Shown here: piece by piece, positions 24,030-32,301 of the stretch
How the letters are laid out: each line of letters starts with the position of its first letter
Numbering within the stretch: position 1 is the stretch's first letter
Source of the DNA: RGIG5612 sp045601405
Lineage (GTDB): Bacteria; Bacillota; Clostridia; Lachnospirales; Lachnospiraceae
DNA: 33,566 nucleotides
NCBI GenBank assembly: GCA_045601405.1
Contig: JAZRZO010000079.1
Location: 1 to 33,566 of the forward strand
Direction: 5' to 3'
Notes under the pieces: generated by a model
What the model was told of the DNA's origin: nothing
The model's input: only the letters and a program-made list of their open reading frames with translations
Databases searched by the model: none
Made by a program: the position numbers and the translations under genes

Positions 24030-24782
24030 ATGTCCGGAATAACTGTCAAGTCCAAAAGAGAGATCGACATCATGCGTGACGCCGGAAAGCTATTAAGAGA
24101 CGTTCATCTCCGCCTTGGCGAAGAGGTGGCTCCGGGGATCACCACGAAAGATCTTGACAGATTAGGAGAAGAGCTTATCCGCAGCTCGGGATCTGTCCCC
24201 TCATTTTTAAACTATGAAGGATATCCTGCATCGGTGTGTGTATCTGTTAATAACGAGGTAGTGCACGGTATTCCTTCGGCTGACAGAGTGATAAATGAAG
24301 GTGATATAGTCAGCCTTGATATCGGTTTAATACATGAGGGCTTCCACTCAGACGCAGCAAGGACGCACGCGGTGGGAGAGATATCCGAAGAAGCTGCGCA
24401 GCTTATAGCTGTTACAGAAGAAAGCTTTTTTGAAGGCATAAAATATGCGGTCAGTGGAGGTCATCTGCATGACATATCAAATGCGATAGGAAACTACTGC
24501 ATAAGCAGAGGGTATGGAGTTGTATATGACTTAGTCGGTCACGGAATAGGCCGCCAGCTGCATGAGGCACCGCAGATACCCAATTACCCACAGAAGAGGA
24601 GAGGGGTGCTGCTGTGTGAAGGAATGACTCTGGCAATTGAACCCATGATCAATATCGGCCGCGGCGATGTAGAATTTCTTGATGACGGATGGACCTGTGT
24701 AACTCAGGACAACACCCTTTCCGCTCATTATGAAAACACGATACTGATCACGGACGGAGAGCCGGAGATACTCACACTTTAG
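24030..24782 (+). CDS. map: Methionine aminopeptidase, type I
   Basis: This 250 aa enzyme removes the N-terminal Met from nascent proteins. The metal ligands are in place: Asp97, Asp108, His171, Glu204 and Glu235, with His79 in the substrate pocket. There is no N-terminal zinc-finger extension. The ATG is only 3 nt after the adk stop, with the ribosome site (GGGAG) inside adk, so expression is coupled. Confidence 0.97.
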   Translation: MSGITVKSKREIDIMRDAGKLLRDVHLRLGEEVAPGITTKDLDRLGEELIRSSGSVPSFLNYEGYPASVCVSVNNEVVHGIPSADRVINEGDIVSLDIGLIHEGFHSDAARTHAVGEISEEAAQLIAVTEESFFEGIKYAVSGGHLHDISNAIGNYCISRGYGVVYDLVGHGIGRQLHEAPQIPNYPQKRRGVLLCEGMTLAIEPMINIGRGDVEFLDDGWTCVTQDNTLSAHYENTILITDGEPEILTL

Positions 24783-24791
24783 GAGGACAAG

Positions 24792-25010
24792 ATGTCTAAA
24801 GCGGATGTAATTGAAATCGAAGGAAAGGTTATTGAAAAACTTCCCAACGCAATGTTTCAGGTGGAGCTTGAAAACGGACACACCGTCCTTGCGCACATCA
24901 GCGGAAAGCTGCGAATGAATTACATAAGGATCCTTCCGGGAGACAAGGTGACGCTTGAGATGTCGCCGTATGACCTTACCAAGGGAAGGATAATATGGCG
25001 GGATAAATAA
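24792..25010 (+). CDS. infA: Translation initiation factor IF-1
   Basis: This 72 aa OB-fold protein reads MSKADVIEIEGKVIEKLPNA and has VLAHISGKLRMNYIRILPGD, matching IF-1 at family length. It binds the 30S A-site during initiation. TAGGAGG precedes the ATG, 9 nt after map. A separate promoter-like region follows before rpmJ. Confidence 0.97.
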   Translation: MSKADVIEIEGKVIEKLPNAMFQVELENGHTVLAHISGKLRMNYIRILPGDKVTLEMSPYDLTKGRIIWRDK

Positions 25011-25023
25011 AAAAAAGAATTTC

Positions 25024-25052
25024 TTGCTATGAAAATCCATTTGTGATACTAT
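25024..25052 (+). promoter_or_regulatory. Internal promoter upstream of rpmJ and the alpha genes
   Basis: TTGCTA (25024-25029) and TACTAT (25047-25052) are 17 nt apart, with a TG one base before the -10 box (extended -10). It lies in the 87-nt gap after infA and would drive rpmJ-rpsM-rpsK-rpsD-rpoA-rplQ independently. Confidence 0.6.
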
Positions 25053-25097
25053 GGTTGGCAGGCTTTTGAACGGACTTTTGTGAAAGGAGGGTTTGAC

Positions 25098-25211
25098 ATG
25101 AAGGTTAGAGCATCAGTTAAACCGATTTGTGAAAAGTGCAAAGTTATTAAAAGAAAAGGTAAAGTCAGGATTATCTGTGAAAACCCAAAGCATAAACAGG
25201 TACAGGGTTGA
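25098..25211 (+). CDS. rpmJ: 50S ribosomal protein L36, zinc-binding type
   Basis: This 37 aa protein opens MKVRASVKPICEKCKVIKRK, with a CxxC pair, then a further Cys and a His near the end (CENPKHKQVQG). These four are the zinc ligands of the C+ form of L36. GAAAGGAGGG precedes the ATG. It lies between infA and rpsM as usual. Confidence 0.95.
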   Translation: MKVRASVKPICEKCKVIKRKGKVRIICENPKHKQVQG

Positions 25212-25242
25212 CCTGCCTGAATTTTTAATGGAGGTAGAATAA

Positions 25243-25611
25243 ATGGCTCGTATTTCCGGAGTTGATTTACCCAAGGACAAACGTGTGGAAATAGGTCTTA
25301 CCTATATCTACGGCATCGGAAGATCAAGTTCTGTAAAGATCCTGGATGCTGCAGGTGTAAGCGCCGACACTCGTGTAAAAGACCTTACTGACGAAGAAGT
25401 CAAGAAGCTCAGCGAGGTTATCGAAGGTCAGTACACTGTTGAGGGTGAATTAAGAAGAGATGTCGCTATGAATATCAAGCGGCTTCAGGAGATCGGTTGC
25501 TATAGAGGCATCCGTCACCGCAAGGGCCTTCCGGTTCGCGGTCAGAAGACTAAGACCAACGCGAGAACCAGAAAAGGTCCAAAGAGAACTGTAGCAAACA
25601 AGAAGAAATAA
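25243..25611 (+). CDS. rpsM: 30S ribosomal protein S13
   Basis: This 122 aa protein opens MARISGVDLPKDKRVEIGLT and has the C-terminal GIRHRKGLPVRGQKTKTNAR basic tail that touches P-site tRNA. S13 forms intersubunit bridges from the head. GGAGG lies before the ATG. Confidence 0.97.
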   Translation: MARISGVDLPKDKRVEIGLTYIYGIGRSSSVKILDAAGVSADTRVKDLTDEEVKKLSEVIEGQYTVEGELRRDVAMNIKRLQEIGCYRGIRHRKGLPVRGQKTKTNARTRKGPKRTVANKKK

Positions 25612-25688
25612 CAGATGAACCCAAACCCGGAAATATTTTCATTATATATACCGGAACGGGAACCCATAAGGGAGGTTAGTTTAGAAAA

Positions 25689-26087
25689 ATGGCAGCAAAA
25701 AAAGTTACGAAAAAAGTGACCAAAAAGCGCGTTAAGAAGAACGTTGAACGGGGACAGGCGCATATCCAGTCATCATTCAATAACACTATCGTTACTCTGA
25801 CTGATACTGAGGGCAATGCCTTAAGCTGGGCAAGTGCCGGCGGCCTGGGCTTTAGAGGTTCAAGGAAATCTACACCTTATGCAGCTCAGATGGCAGCTGA
25901 AACTGCTACTAAAGCAGCTTTAGTACACGGACTTAAGTACGTTGATGTTTTTGTAAAGGGTCCCGGCTCAGGAAGGGAAGCGGCTATCCGCGCACTTCAG
26001 GCTAACGGCCTTCAGGTAACAAGTATCAGTGATGTTACACCTGTTCCTCATAACGGGTGCCGTCCGCCAAAACGTAGAAGAGTCTGA
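25689..26087 (+). CDS. rpsK: 30S ribosomal protein S11
   Basis: This 132 aa protein has a Lys-rich start and then AHIQSSFNNTIVTLTDTEGN, GSRKSTPYAAQMAAE and the end PHNGCRPPKRRRV, all S11 hallmarks. It sits in the platform by the mRNA exit. The GGGAGG site is about 12 nt from the ATG, a little farther than for its neighbours. The 77-nt gap after rpsM holds only an AT-rich stretch flanked by CCGG. Confidence 0.97.
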   Translation: MAAKKVTKKVTKKRVKKNVERGQAHIQSSFNNTIVTLTDTEGNALSWASAGGLGFRGSRKSTPYAAQMAAETATKAALVHGLKYVDVFVKGPGSGREAAIRALQANGLQVTSISDVTPVPHNGCRPPKRRRV

Positions 26088-26102
26088 TTAGGAGGTGCAA
26101 TA

Positions 26103-26705
26103 ATGGCAGTAAACAGAGTTCCTGTTCTTAAAAGGTGCAGATCACTTGGATTAGATCCGATTTATTTAGGAATAGACAAAAAATCAAGAAGGGGCGCTTA
26201 TCAGGGAAGGCGCCAGGGCAAAAAGCTCAGTGAATATGGCCTTCAGCTCCGTGAAAAGCAGAAAGCGAAATTCATTTACGGCGTTCTTGAAAAGCCCTTT
26301 AAAAATTATTATTTAAAAGCAAAACAGATGAAAGGCCAGACAGGTGAAAACCTCATGGTGCTTTTAGAGAGAAGGCTTGATAACATCGTATTTCGTGCAG
26401 GCCTTGCAAGAACAAGACGCGAGGCAAGGCAGATAGTTGACCATAAGCAGCTTCTTGTAAACGGAAAGGGTGTCAACATTCCATCTTTTCTGGTTAAGGC
26501 AGGGGATGTTATAGAGCTCAAGGAAAAGGTAAGAGGTTCGGTGAGATATCAGGCCATTACAGAGATAACAGCCGGCAGGACTGTGCCTTCATGGCTTGAT
26601 GCTGACCTTGAAAACTTTAAGGTCACTGTTACCGAATTACCCAAAAGAGAGGATATCGACGTTCCTGTAGATGAGATGCTTATCGTCGAGCTGTATTCCA
26701 AGTAG
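26103..26705 (+). CDS. rpsD: 30S ribosomal protein S4
   Basis: This 200 aa protein has an S4 RNA-binding domain with LERRLDNIVFRAGLARTRRE and then ARQIVDHKQLLVNGK (about residues 89-123), and ends with VDEMLIVELYSK. The N-terminal zinc-type Cys motif is degenerate, with one Cys (RCRSLGLD) left. S4 starts 16S assembly and in several phyla represses its operon; no separate S4 leader is seen here. AGGAGG lies before the ATG. Confidence 0.96.
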   Translation: MAVNRVPVLKRCRSLGLDPIYLGIDKKSRRGAYQGRRQGKKLSEYGLQLREKQKAKFIYGVLEKPFKNYYLKAKQMKGQTGENLMVLLERRLDNIVFRAGLARTRREARQIVDHKQLLVNGKGVNIPSFLVKAGDVIELKEKVRGSVRYQAITEITAGRTVPSWLDADLENFKVTVTELPKREDIDVPVDEMLIVELYSK

Positions 26706-26717
26706 GAAGGAGGGCCT

Positions 26718-27677
26718 ATGTTCGACTTTGAAAGACCTAACATTGAGGTTGCTGAAATATCAGAAGATAACAAATACGGCAGGTTCACCCTTGAACCCCT
26801 GGAAAGAGGTTATGGTACGACTCTTGGCAATTCTTTAAGGAGAATAATGCTCTCATCTCTTCCGGGCTCAGCTGTAAGCCGGGTAAAGATTGCAGGCGTG
26901 CTCCATGAATTTACTACTATCCCGGGCGTTAAGGAAGACGTTACGGAAATAATAATGAATATCAAGGAGCTGGCTATCCGCAATAACAGCGATACTGACG
27001 AGCCGAAGACAGCATACATTGATTTTTCGGGCGAAGGTGTTGTTACGGCAGGCGACATCAAGGTTGACCAGGATATAGAGATCGTAAATCCGGACCTTGT
27101 TATCGCAACACTTGATTCTGCCGACAGCAAGCTTTATATGGAGCTTACCATTACCAACGGCAGAGGTTATGTGGATGCTGAAAAGAACGCCGGGGACAGT
27201 GCGGCGGCAGGCGTTATACCGATCGACTCAATTTATACGCCGGTAGAGCGTGCCAACATCCAGATAGAGGATACCCGTGTAGGTCAGATCACTGACTTCG
27301 ACAAACTTACAATAGAAGTTTTCACTAATGGCGCACTTGCTCCTGATGAAGCTATAAGCCTTGCGGCAAAAGTGCTTTCGGAGCATCTTTCACTCTTCAT
27401 CGAGCTTTCGGAAAATGCCAAAACTGCTGAAGTTATGGTAGAAAAAGAAGAGGATGACAAAGAGAAGGTGCTTGAAATGAACATTGACGAGCTGGAACTT
27501 TCCGTTCGTTCGTTCAACTGCTTGAAGAGAGCTTCCATAAATACTGTGGAAGAGCTTATAAGCAAAACTCCTGAGGAAATGATGAAGGTGCGTAATCTCG
27601 GACGCAAGTCACTTGATGAAGTATTCGCAAAGCTCAAGGAGCTTGGATTAGAGCTTAGAAGCTCAAATGAAGAATAA
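26718..27677 (+). CDS. rpoA: DNA-directed RNA polymerase subunit alpha
   Basis: This 319 aa protein has the N-terminal dimerisation domain with FTLEPLERGYGTTLGNSLRR (about residues 22-41). After an acidic linker it has the C-terminal domain that binds UP elements and activators (LELSVRSFNCLKRASINTVE; RNLGRKSLDEVFAKL). GAAGGAGG lies before the ATG, 12 nt after rpsD. The position in the alpha operon is standard. Confidence 0.97.
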   Translation: MFDFERPNIEVAEISEDNKYGRFTLEPLERGYGTTLGNSLRRIMLSSLPGSAVSRVKIAGVLHEFTTIPGVKEDVTEIIMNIKELAIRNNSDTDEPKTAYIDFSGEGVVTAGDIKVDQDIEIVNPDLVIATLDSADSKLYMELTITNGRGYVDAEKNAGDSAAAGVIPIDSIYTPVERANIQIEDTRVGQITDFDKLTIEVFTNGALAPDEAISLAAKVLSEHLSLFIELSENAKTAEVMVEKEEDDKEKVLEMNIDELELSVRSFNCLKRASINTVEELISKTPEEMMKVRNLGRKSLDEVFAKLKELGLELRSSNEE

Positions 27678-27695
27678 CAAAGGAGGCTACAGGAA

Positions 27696-28232
27696 ATGGC
27701 TGGATATAGAAAATTATCTCGTACCGCCGCTCAGAGAAAGGCGCTGCTCCGGAATCAGGTAACAGCACTTATAAATAACGGAAAGATCGTTACGACTGAG
27801 GCAAAGGCAAAGGAGATCCGCAAAAAAACGGAACGACTTATAGCGCTTGCCGTAAGGGAAAAGGACAACTTTGAGGAGGTTACCGTTAAGACAAAGGTTG
27901 CCCGTAAGGATAAAGACGGAAAGCGTATCAAAGAGGAAAAAGACGGCAGGAAGATCACTGTTTTTGATGAGGTTGAAAAGACCATCAAAAAGGATGCTCC
28001 CTCACGTCTTGCGGCAAGACGCCGTATGCTGAAGGTTCTTTACCCTGTTAAGAATGTGCCGGAAGCAAAGGCGGGCAGGAAGAAAGGCACTGTTGAGGTT
28101 GATCTTGTTACAAAGCTCTTTGATGAGATCGCTCCGAAGTATGTAAACCGCAACGGCGGCTATACAAGGATCATCAGGATCGGTCAGAGAAAGGGAGACG
28201 GCGCCATGACAGTGCTCATAGAGCTTGTCTGA
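27696..28232 (+). CDS. rplQ: 50S ribosomal protein L17, with internal insertion
   Basis: At 178 aa this L17 is about 50-60 residues longer than those of E. coli or B. subtilis. The N-terminal block (MAGYRKLSRTAAQRKALLRN) and C-terminal block (NRNGGYTRIIRIGQRKGD) are normal. The extra part lies at about residues 58-105 and is very basic and acidic (KDKDGKRIKEEKDGRK). I believe similar long forms occur in related clostridia. AAGGAGG precedes the ATG. It closes the operon before a strong terminator. Confidence 0.95.
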   Translation: MAGYRKLSRTAAQRKALLRNQVTALINNGKIVTTEAKAKEIRKKTERLIALAVREKDNFEEVTVKTKVARKDKDGKRIKEEKDGRKITVFDEVEKTIKKDAPSRLAARRRMLKVLYPVKNVPEAKAGRKKGTVEVDLVTKLFDEIAPKYVNRNGGYTRIIRIGQRKGDGAMTVLIELV

Positions 28233-28261
28233 GCTGTCTGAAACATCACATGATATTAAAG

Positions 28262-28287
28262 AGACCGGAATCCCCGGTCTTTTTTTT
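28262..28287 (+). terminator. Intrinsic terminator of the ribosomal operon
   Basis: AGACCGG (28262-28268) and CCGGTCT (28274-28280) enclose AATCC, followed by eight Ts in all. It sits 30 nt after rplQ. Confidence 0.9.
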
Positions 28288-28304
28288 AGCCTTCCCCCTC
28301 CGGC
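28288..28304. repeat. Short remnant of the interspersed repeat (copy D)
   Basis: TAGCCTTCCCCCTCCGG resembles the first hairpin arm of copy A at 7961-7981 with fewer Cs. It lacks the GGGGGAAGG arm. It is short and could be chance. Confidence 0.3.
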
Positions 28305-28342
28305 AACTGAATTTACATTCACAAAAAAAATTGCGATTTAAG

Positions 28343-28397
28343 TTGTGTCCATGATGTGAACTGTGTTATAATACGCCACATAAATAATCTAATTATT
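28343..28397 (+). promoter_or_regulatory. Promoter and operator-like palindrome of the MFS transporter gene
   Basis: TTGTGT (28343-28348) and a consensus TATAAT (28367-28372) are 18 nt apart. A perfect inverted repeat AATAAT-CTA-ATTATT (28383-28397) lies just downstream of the predicted start of transcription, where a repressor could sit. Confidence 0.6.
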
Positions 28398-28420
28398 CTA
28401 TAGAAAAGGAGAGGTTAATT

Positions 28421-29800
28421 ATGCAGCAAAAGAAAAGTTATAATTTTGGTTGGCGCGGCTGGCTGCTCATTCTCTGGGTTGCCACCGGTATGTTCTCCTA
28501 CGTTGTAGCCGGAAACTTCCCGCTGAACATTATGTCAATAACGGGAATCTGGGGTACAAACGATGTCCTGTCCTATATTTACACAGGAGCATCTATAGTA
28601 GGAATCATCATTCAGGTTATCGTTTCAAGAAGACCCGGCGCTATCAAGAGCTGGAAGAAGCTTTCCATCATTCTGGGTATCCTTGCAATGCTGTTCATGT
28701 GTGCAGAGATGTTCGTTCCGCCGGAACTGGCTAACGGCATTGTATGGCAGGCTTGCTTCGGTATCGCAACAGCACTGACAGCACTCTATGGTACATGGGC
28801 TCTTTCAGTACTTGTTGGTGTTTGGTTCCCGAGAAGAAAAGGTACAGTTATGGGTATCATCACATTCGCGTTCCCTATCGGTAATGCGCTTCTTGGACCA
28901 TTCCAGACAAAACTCTTCAGCTTATTACCTGACACTGAATTATCACACGCTTCTATGGCATTCCAGTCACTGTGGCCTTATGTTCTTGTAGTTCTCGTAG
29001 GCTTCATCATTGGTGTTATCTTCATATCCGAGTTTCCGGAGCAGGTTGGCGCTTATCGTGATAATGACAAGAGTTTTACTCCTGAGATTGCAAATGCGAT
29101 GATGAAACAGGAGATCGAAAACAGACAGACAACAGTATGGACAACAGGTCATACTATGAAGTCTCCCGATTTCTGGTTCATCACAATTCCTATGGGTCTG
29201 CTGCTTATGTTCGCGATCGGTGCCATGACTCAGTCATTCATCATGCTCAGCCATTATGAGCAGATAGGCGGTCTTATCGGCACGATCGGATATAGCAATG
29301 TTATGTTGATAATCGCAGCTGCAGGTATCGTTGGAAGTTATGTATTTGGTCTTATAGATACAAAGATGGGCACAAGGTTTGCGGTTACTCTGTCGCACTG
29401 CCTGATGCTTGTTTCCGCTATCCTCGGACTGTTTGATAACAGCGATATGGCATTTTTTGCATTTATCGTACTTGCTCTGTTCATGGGTGCTTCTTCAAAC
29501 TACACCGTTTCCGCGGCAGTTCAGTATTGGAGAATTGAGGACTTCCCGAGTGTGTTCTCAGTTGTTAACCCGGTTGCTAACCTGATCAACGCATTTGGTC
29601 CGTTCGTAGTGGCAGCACTGGTTGGTAAAGAAATACCTACAGCTAATGTACCGGCAATGTTCATGGGCGCTGGTATTGCGGCTATCATTTCTATCATCCT
29701 TTGCTTACTCTTCAAGCCGTCTCGTATTAAAGCATTCGATGACAGGTACAGAGAAGCAGCTGGCAAGCCGCTCGATGATGTACTCGTTGGACGTAAATAA
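28421..29800 (+). CDS. MFS transporter, oxalate/formate antiporter-like
   Basis: This 459 aa protein has 12 hydrophobic segments and a central cytosolic loop. The first half carries VGVWFPRRKGTVMGI (about residues 136-150), the usual loop 2-3/4-5 motif of OxlT-like major facilitator carriers, which exchange small monocarboxylic or dicarboxylic acids. The substrate is unknown. It has its own strong promoter and AAGGAGAGG site, and its codon choice (GGT, GTT, ATC, CTG) suggests high expression. It lies between rplQ and the ecf genes, which normally adjoin, so it is likely an insertion into that neighbourhood. Confidence 0.85.
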   Translation: MQQKKSYNFGWRGWLLILWVATGMFSYVVAGNFPLNIMSITGIWGTNDVLSYIYTGASIVGIIIQVIVSRRPGAIKSWKKLSIILGILAMLFMCAEMFVPPELANGIVWQACFGIATALTALYGTWALSVLVGVWFPRRKGTVMGIITFAFPIGNALLGPFQTKLFSLLPDTELSHASMAFQSLWPYVLVVLVGFIIGVIFISEFPEQVGAYRDNDKSFTPEIANAMMKQEIENRQTTVWTTGHTMKSPDFWFITIPMGLLLMFAIGAMTQSFIMLSHYEQIGGLIGTIGYSNVMLIIAAAGIVGSYVFGLIDTKMGTRFAVTLSHCLMLVSAILGLFDNSDMAFFAFIVLALFMGASSNYTVSAAVQYWRIEDFPSVFSVVNPVANLINAFGPFVVAALVGKEIPTANVPAMFMGAGIAAIISIILCLLFKPSRIKAFDDRYREAAGKPLDDVLVGRK

Positions 29801-29854
29801 TATATTCAGGGATATAGTTATTGATCCAATGATTATTTCCCGGGAATAATACTG

Positions 29855-29882
29855 CAGGAGGGTTGACAGGCCCTCCTGTTTG
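29855..29882 (+). terminator. Terminator after the MFS gene
   Basis: CAGGAGGG (29855-29862) and CCCTCCTG (29871-29878) enclose an 8-nt loop, followed by TTTG. The stem is strong and the T-run short. Confidence 0.6.
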
Positions 29883-29965
29883 TATGATAAGCTTAAGTGT
29901 CTCTTGCCCGGAAGGTGGCAAGCTGATACAATTTTCCATATAAGTTAAAAAGACAGGGAGCACAA

Positions 29966-30457
29966 ATGTCAGATTTAAAGATTAAAAAATGTCCTTATTG
30001 CGGAAGCAGTCTCCTGGAGGAAGAGGAGGGCTTTCGCTGCAGGTTCTGTAAAAGCTATTTTCCTTTTGAGTCAGAAGAGATCCCTCAAAACGACAAACCT
30101 GAAAAGGAGGAGCCGTTTAAACTTTCCTTCCTGGATCCGGGGAGCATGGCAGTGCCTGTGACTGAAGAGGAAAAGAAAAGAGCAGAGGAAGAAAAAGAAT
30201 TTCAGCGTATTCGCAACCGCAATGAACTTATAGGCATAGCAACTTCATTCGCAAGCGTGATGTGCTTTCTGCTCGGAAATCTGCTGACGATACATATCCT
30301 GTGGATCCCAGGATTTATTCTATGGGCGTTTGCCGCCGGATTCGCGGGATACCAGGTATACAGGGCGAAAAAGGCGGGGCACAGGGTTCTGTACATACGC
30401 GTATTCGCGATGCTGCTGGTCGCTGTTCTTGTTTTCTTTTATGCTAAACCAAAGTAG
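29966..30457 (+). CDS. Zinc-ribbon membrane protein of unknown function
   Basis: This 163 aa protein starts with a zinc ribbon: Cys9 and Cys12, then Cys25 and Cys28 (CPYC...CRFC). An acidic linker rich in Glu and Lys follows. Two hydrophobic segments near residues 92-105 and 107-120 and one at the C-terminus (VFAMLLVAVLVFFYAKPK) place the ribbon in the cytosol on a membrane anchor. AGGGAG precedes the ATG. Similar zinc-ribbon/TM proteins are common in clostridia without known roles. It stands alone between terminator-like structures. Confidence 0.75.
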   Translation: MSDLKIKKCPYCGSSLLEEEEGFRCRFCKSYFPFESEEIPQNDKPEKEEPFKLSFLDPGSMAVPVTEEEKKRAEEEKEFQRIRNRNELIGIATSFASVMCFLLGNLLTIHILWIPGFILWAFAAGFAGYQVYRAKKAGHRVLYIRVFAMLLVAVLVFFYAKPK

Positions 30458-30490
30458 GAAAAACAGAGGCAGCGCCTGTTTGCATATCTC

Positions 30491-30519
30491 TTCCAATTCT
30501 TATCTTTCTGTGATAAGAT
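30491..30519 (+). promoter_or_regulatory. Candidate ecf operon promoter overlapped by an inverted repeat
   Basis: TTCCAA (30491-30496) and TAAGAT (30514-30519) are 17 nt apart, with TG one base before the -10 box. CTTATC (30499-30504) and GATAAG (30512-30517) form an inverted repeat inside the spacer and -10 box, a possible repressor site. Confidence 0.45.
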
Positions 30520-30565
30520 ACGCCGACATGTTTTAAAAACAAGGTGAGACAAAACAGTAAGATCT

Positions 30566-31462
30566 ATGGACATGATCAAAGCAGACAACATAGTCTATAC
30601 ATATCCGCAGCCTGATGAAGCGGAAGTTATAGAGGTCGAAAGGAACGGACAGACCGAAAACAAAGTACAAAAGAGCGGACAAAGGGCTCTTTCGGATATT
30701 TCACTGAGTGTGAGGCCCGGTCAGTTTATCTGCGTCCTCGGCGGAAACGGGTCCGGTAAATCCACATTCGCGAAGCATCTGAATGCGCTCATTACTCCGG
30801 ATGAGGGTACGGTATGGGTAGATGGAATGAGCACCTCGGACGAGGGGAATAAACTGGAGATCAGAAAAAAAGTAGGAATGGTCTTTCAAAATCCTGATAA
30901 CCAGATCATAGGGTCAATTGTTGATGAAGATGTGGCCTTCGGCCTGGAGAATATCGGTGCGTCAGCACTGGAGATCAGAAAGGGTGTGAAGCAGGCTCTT
31001 GAGGCTGTTAATATGAGTGCCTTCGACAAGGCCTCGCCCAATAAGCTTTCCGGCGGTCAGAAGCAGAGGGTAGCTGTCGCGGGTGTATTGGCTATGAACC
31101 CCAAATGCATAGTTCTGGACGAGTCAACGGCGATGCTTGACCCGAAAGGAAGAAGCGAAGTGATGGACACAGTTAAGCGGCTCAATAAGGAACGCGGAAT
31201 AACCGTCATTTCCATAACCCACTACATGGAGGAGGCTTTAGAAGCCGATCATATCTTCGTTATGCATAAGGGAAGGCTTGTGATGGAAGGTAAGCCGGAA
31301 GATATCTTTTCCAGAGAAGAGGAAATAGAGGAATATATGCTGGATCTCCCCCAGATCTGCAAGATAGCGAAAAGATTGAGAGAGGGCGGTCTTGATATCC
31401 CGCGGGGGATAATAACTGAAGAGAGATTGGCTGACGCGATAGAGGCGGCAAAAAACAAGTAA
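30566..31462 (+). CDS. ecfA1: ECF transporter ATPase subunit EcfA1
   Basis: This 298 aa ATPase of the energy-coupling factor module powers uptake of vitamins, nickel/cobalt or other micronutrients with separate S components. Walker A GGNGSGKST is at residues 59-67, the Q-loop at 108, LSGGQ at 161-165 and Walker B CIVLDE at 181-186. The DESTAMLDP form is typical of EcfA1. An insert at about residues 18-38 lengthens the first strand. The ATG has only a distant GGTGA (18 nt) upstream; ATG 30572 is an alternative. It overlaps ecfA2 by one base. Confidence 0.93.
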   Translation: MDMIKADNIVYTYPQPDEAEVIEVERNGQTENKVQKSGQRALSDISLSVRPGQFICVLGGNGSGKSTFAKHLNALITPDEGTVWVDGMSTSDEGNKLEIRKKVGMVFQNPDNQIIGSIVDEDVAFGLENIGASALEIRKGVKQALEAVNMSAFDKASPNKLSGGQKQRVAVAGVLAMNPKCIVLDESTAMLDPKGRSEVMDTVKRLNKERGITVISITHYMEEALEADHIFVMHKGRLVMEGKPEDIFSREEEIEEYMLDLPQICKIAKRLREGGLDIPRGIITEERLADAIEAAKNK

Positions 31463-32301
31463 TGAACATTAATCTGGAAAACGTCAGTTACATATATAAC
31501 GCAGGAACGGTCGAGGAGGTAAAAGCTGTAGACGGAGTGGATCTGGATATAGGCGGAGACTGCCTCCTTGCGATCATTGGCAGCACGGGAAGCGGCAAGT
31601 CAACTCTGATACAGATGCTGAATGGACTCATAAAGCCCGATTCCGGAAAAGTGAGCTATGACGGTAAATCCGTATATATAGGCAGAAAAGAGACCAGGGA
31701 ACAAAAGAAAAAAATAAGAGAGCTGCGCTGCAGGATAGGGCTTGTTTTCCAATATCCTGAATATCAGCTTTTCGACGATACCGTATTAAAGGACGTATGC
31801 TACGGACCGAAGAACCAGGGGCTTTCCGATGAGGAGGCAAAAGAAAAAGCCATGAAAGTTCTAAAGGATGTTAATCTCGCCGAGGAACTTTATGAAAGAT
31901 CACCCTTTGAGCTTTCCGGAGGTGAAAAGCGGAGAGTGGCCATTGCAGGTGTGCTCGCGATGGAGCCGCAGGTGCTTATACTTGACGAGCCTACAGCGGG
32001 ACTTGACCCGAGGGGAAAAACAGAGATCCTTGAACTCATAAAGAAATATCAGAAGGAAAAAGGCGTAACCGTGGTGCTTGTTTCTCACAGCATGGAGGAA
32101 GTGGCGCTTTACGCGAACCGGGTCGTTGCCCTGCATAAAGGCAGGGTGGTACTTGAGGGAAGTGCGCATGAGGTTTTTGCCCACAGAAAAGAGCTTGAAG
32201 AAATAGGACTTGGCGTAAGCTGGGCGCAGAGGTTTGCGGAAAGACTCGGAATAGAAGGCGCCATAACGATAGAGGAAGTATGTTCAGAGATATTACGATA
32301 G
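31462..32301 (+). CDS. ecfA2: ECF transporter ATPase subunit EcfA2
   Basis: This 279 aa second ATPase pairs with EcfA1. Walker A GSTGSGKST is at residues 40-48, LSGGE at 151-155 and Walker B VLILDE at 171-176, followed by PTAGLDP, the usual EcfA2 form. The ATG shares a base with the ecfA1 stop (TAATG), and the 3' end overlaps ecfT by 22 nt, so all three are translated together. No S component gene is in the window, in keeping with a shared (group II) module. Confidence 0.93.
   Translation: MNINLENVSYIYNAGTVEEVKAVDGVDLDIGGDCLLAIIGSTGSGKSTLIQMLNGLIKPDSGKVSYDGKSVYIGRKETREQKKKIRELRCRIGLVFQYPEYQLFDDTVLKDVCYGPKNQGLSDEEAKEKAMKVLKDVNLAEELYERSPFELSGGEKRRVAIAGVLAMEPQVLILDEPTAGLDPRGKTEILELIKKYQKEKGVTVVLVSHSMEEVALYANRVVALHKGRVVLEGSAHEVFAHRKELEEIGLGVSWAQRFAERLGIEGAITIEEVCSEILR

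Noticed and set aside
26088..26102. S4-type autoregulatory leader before rpsD
   Set aside because: The gap is only 15 nt and rpsD sits inside the alpha operon, leaving no room for a leader.
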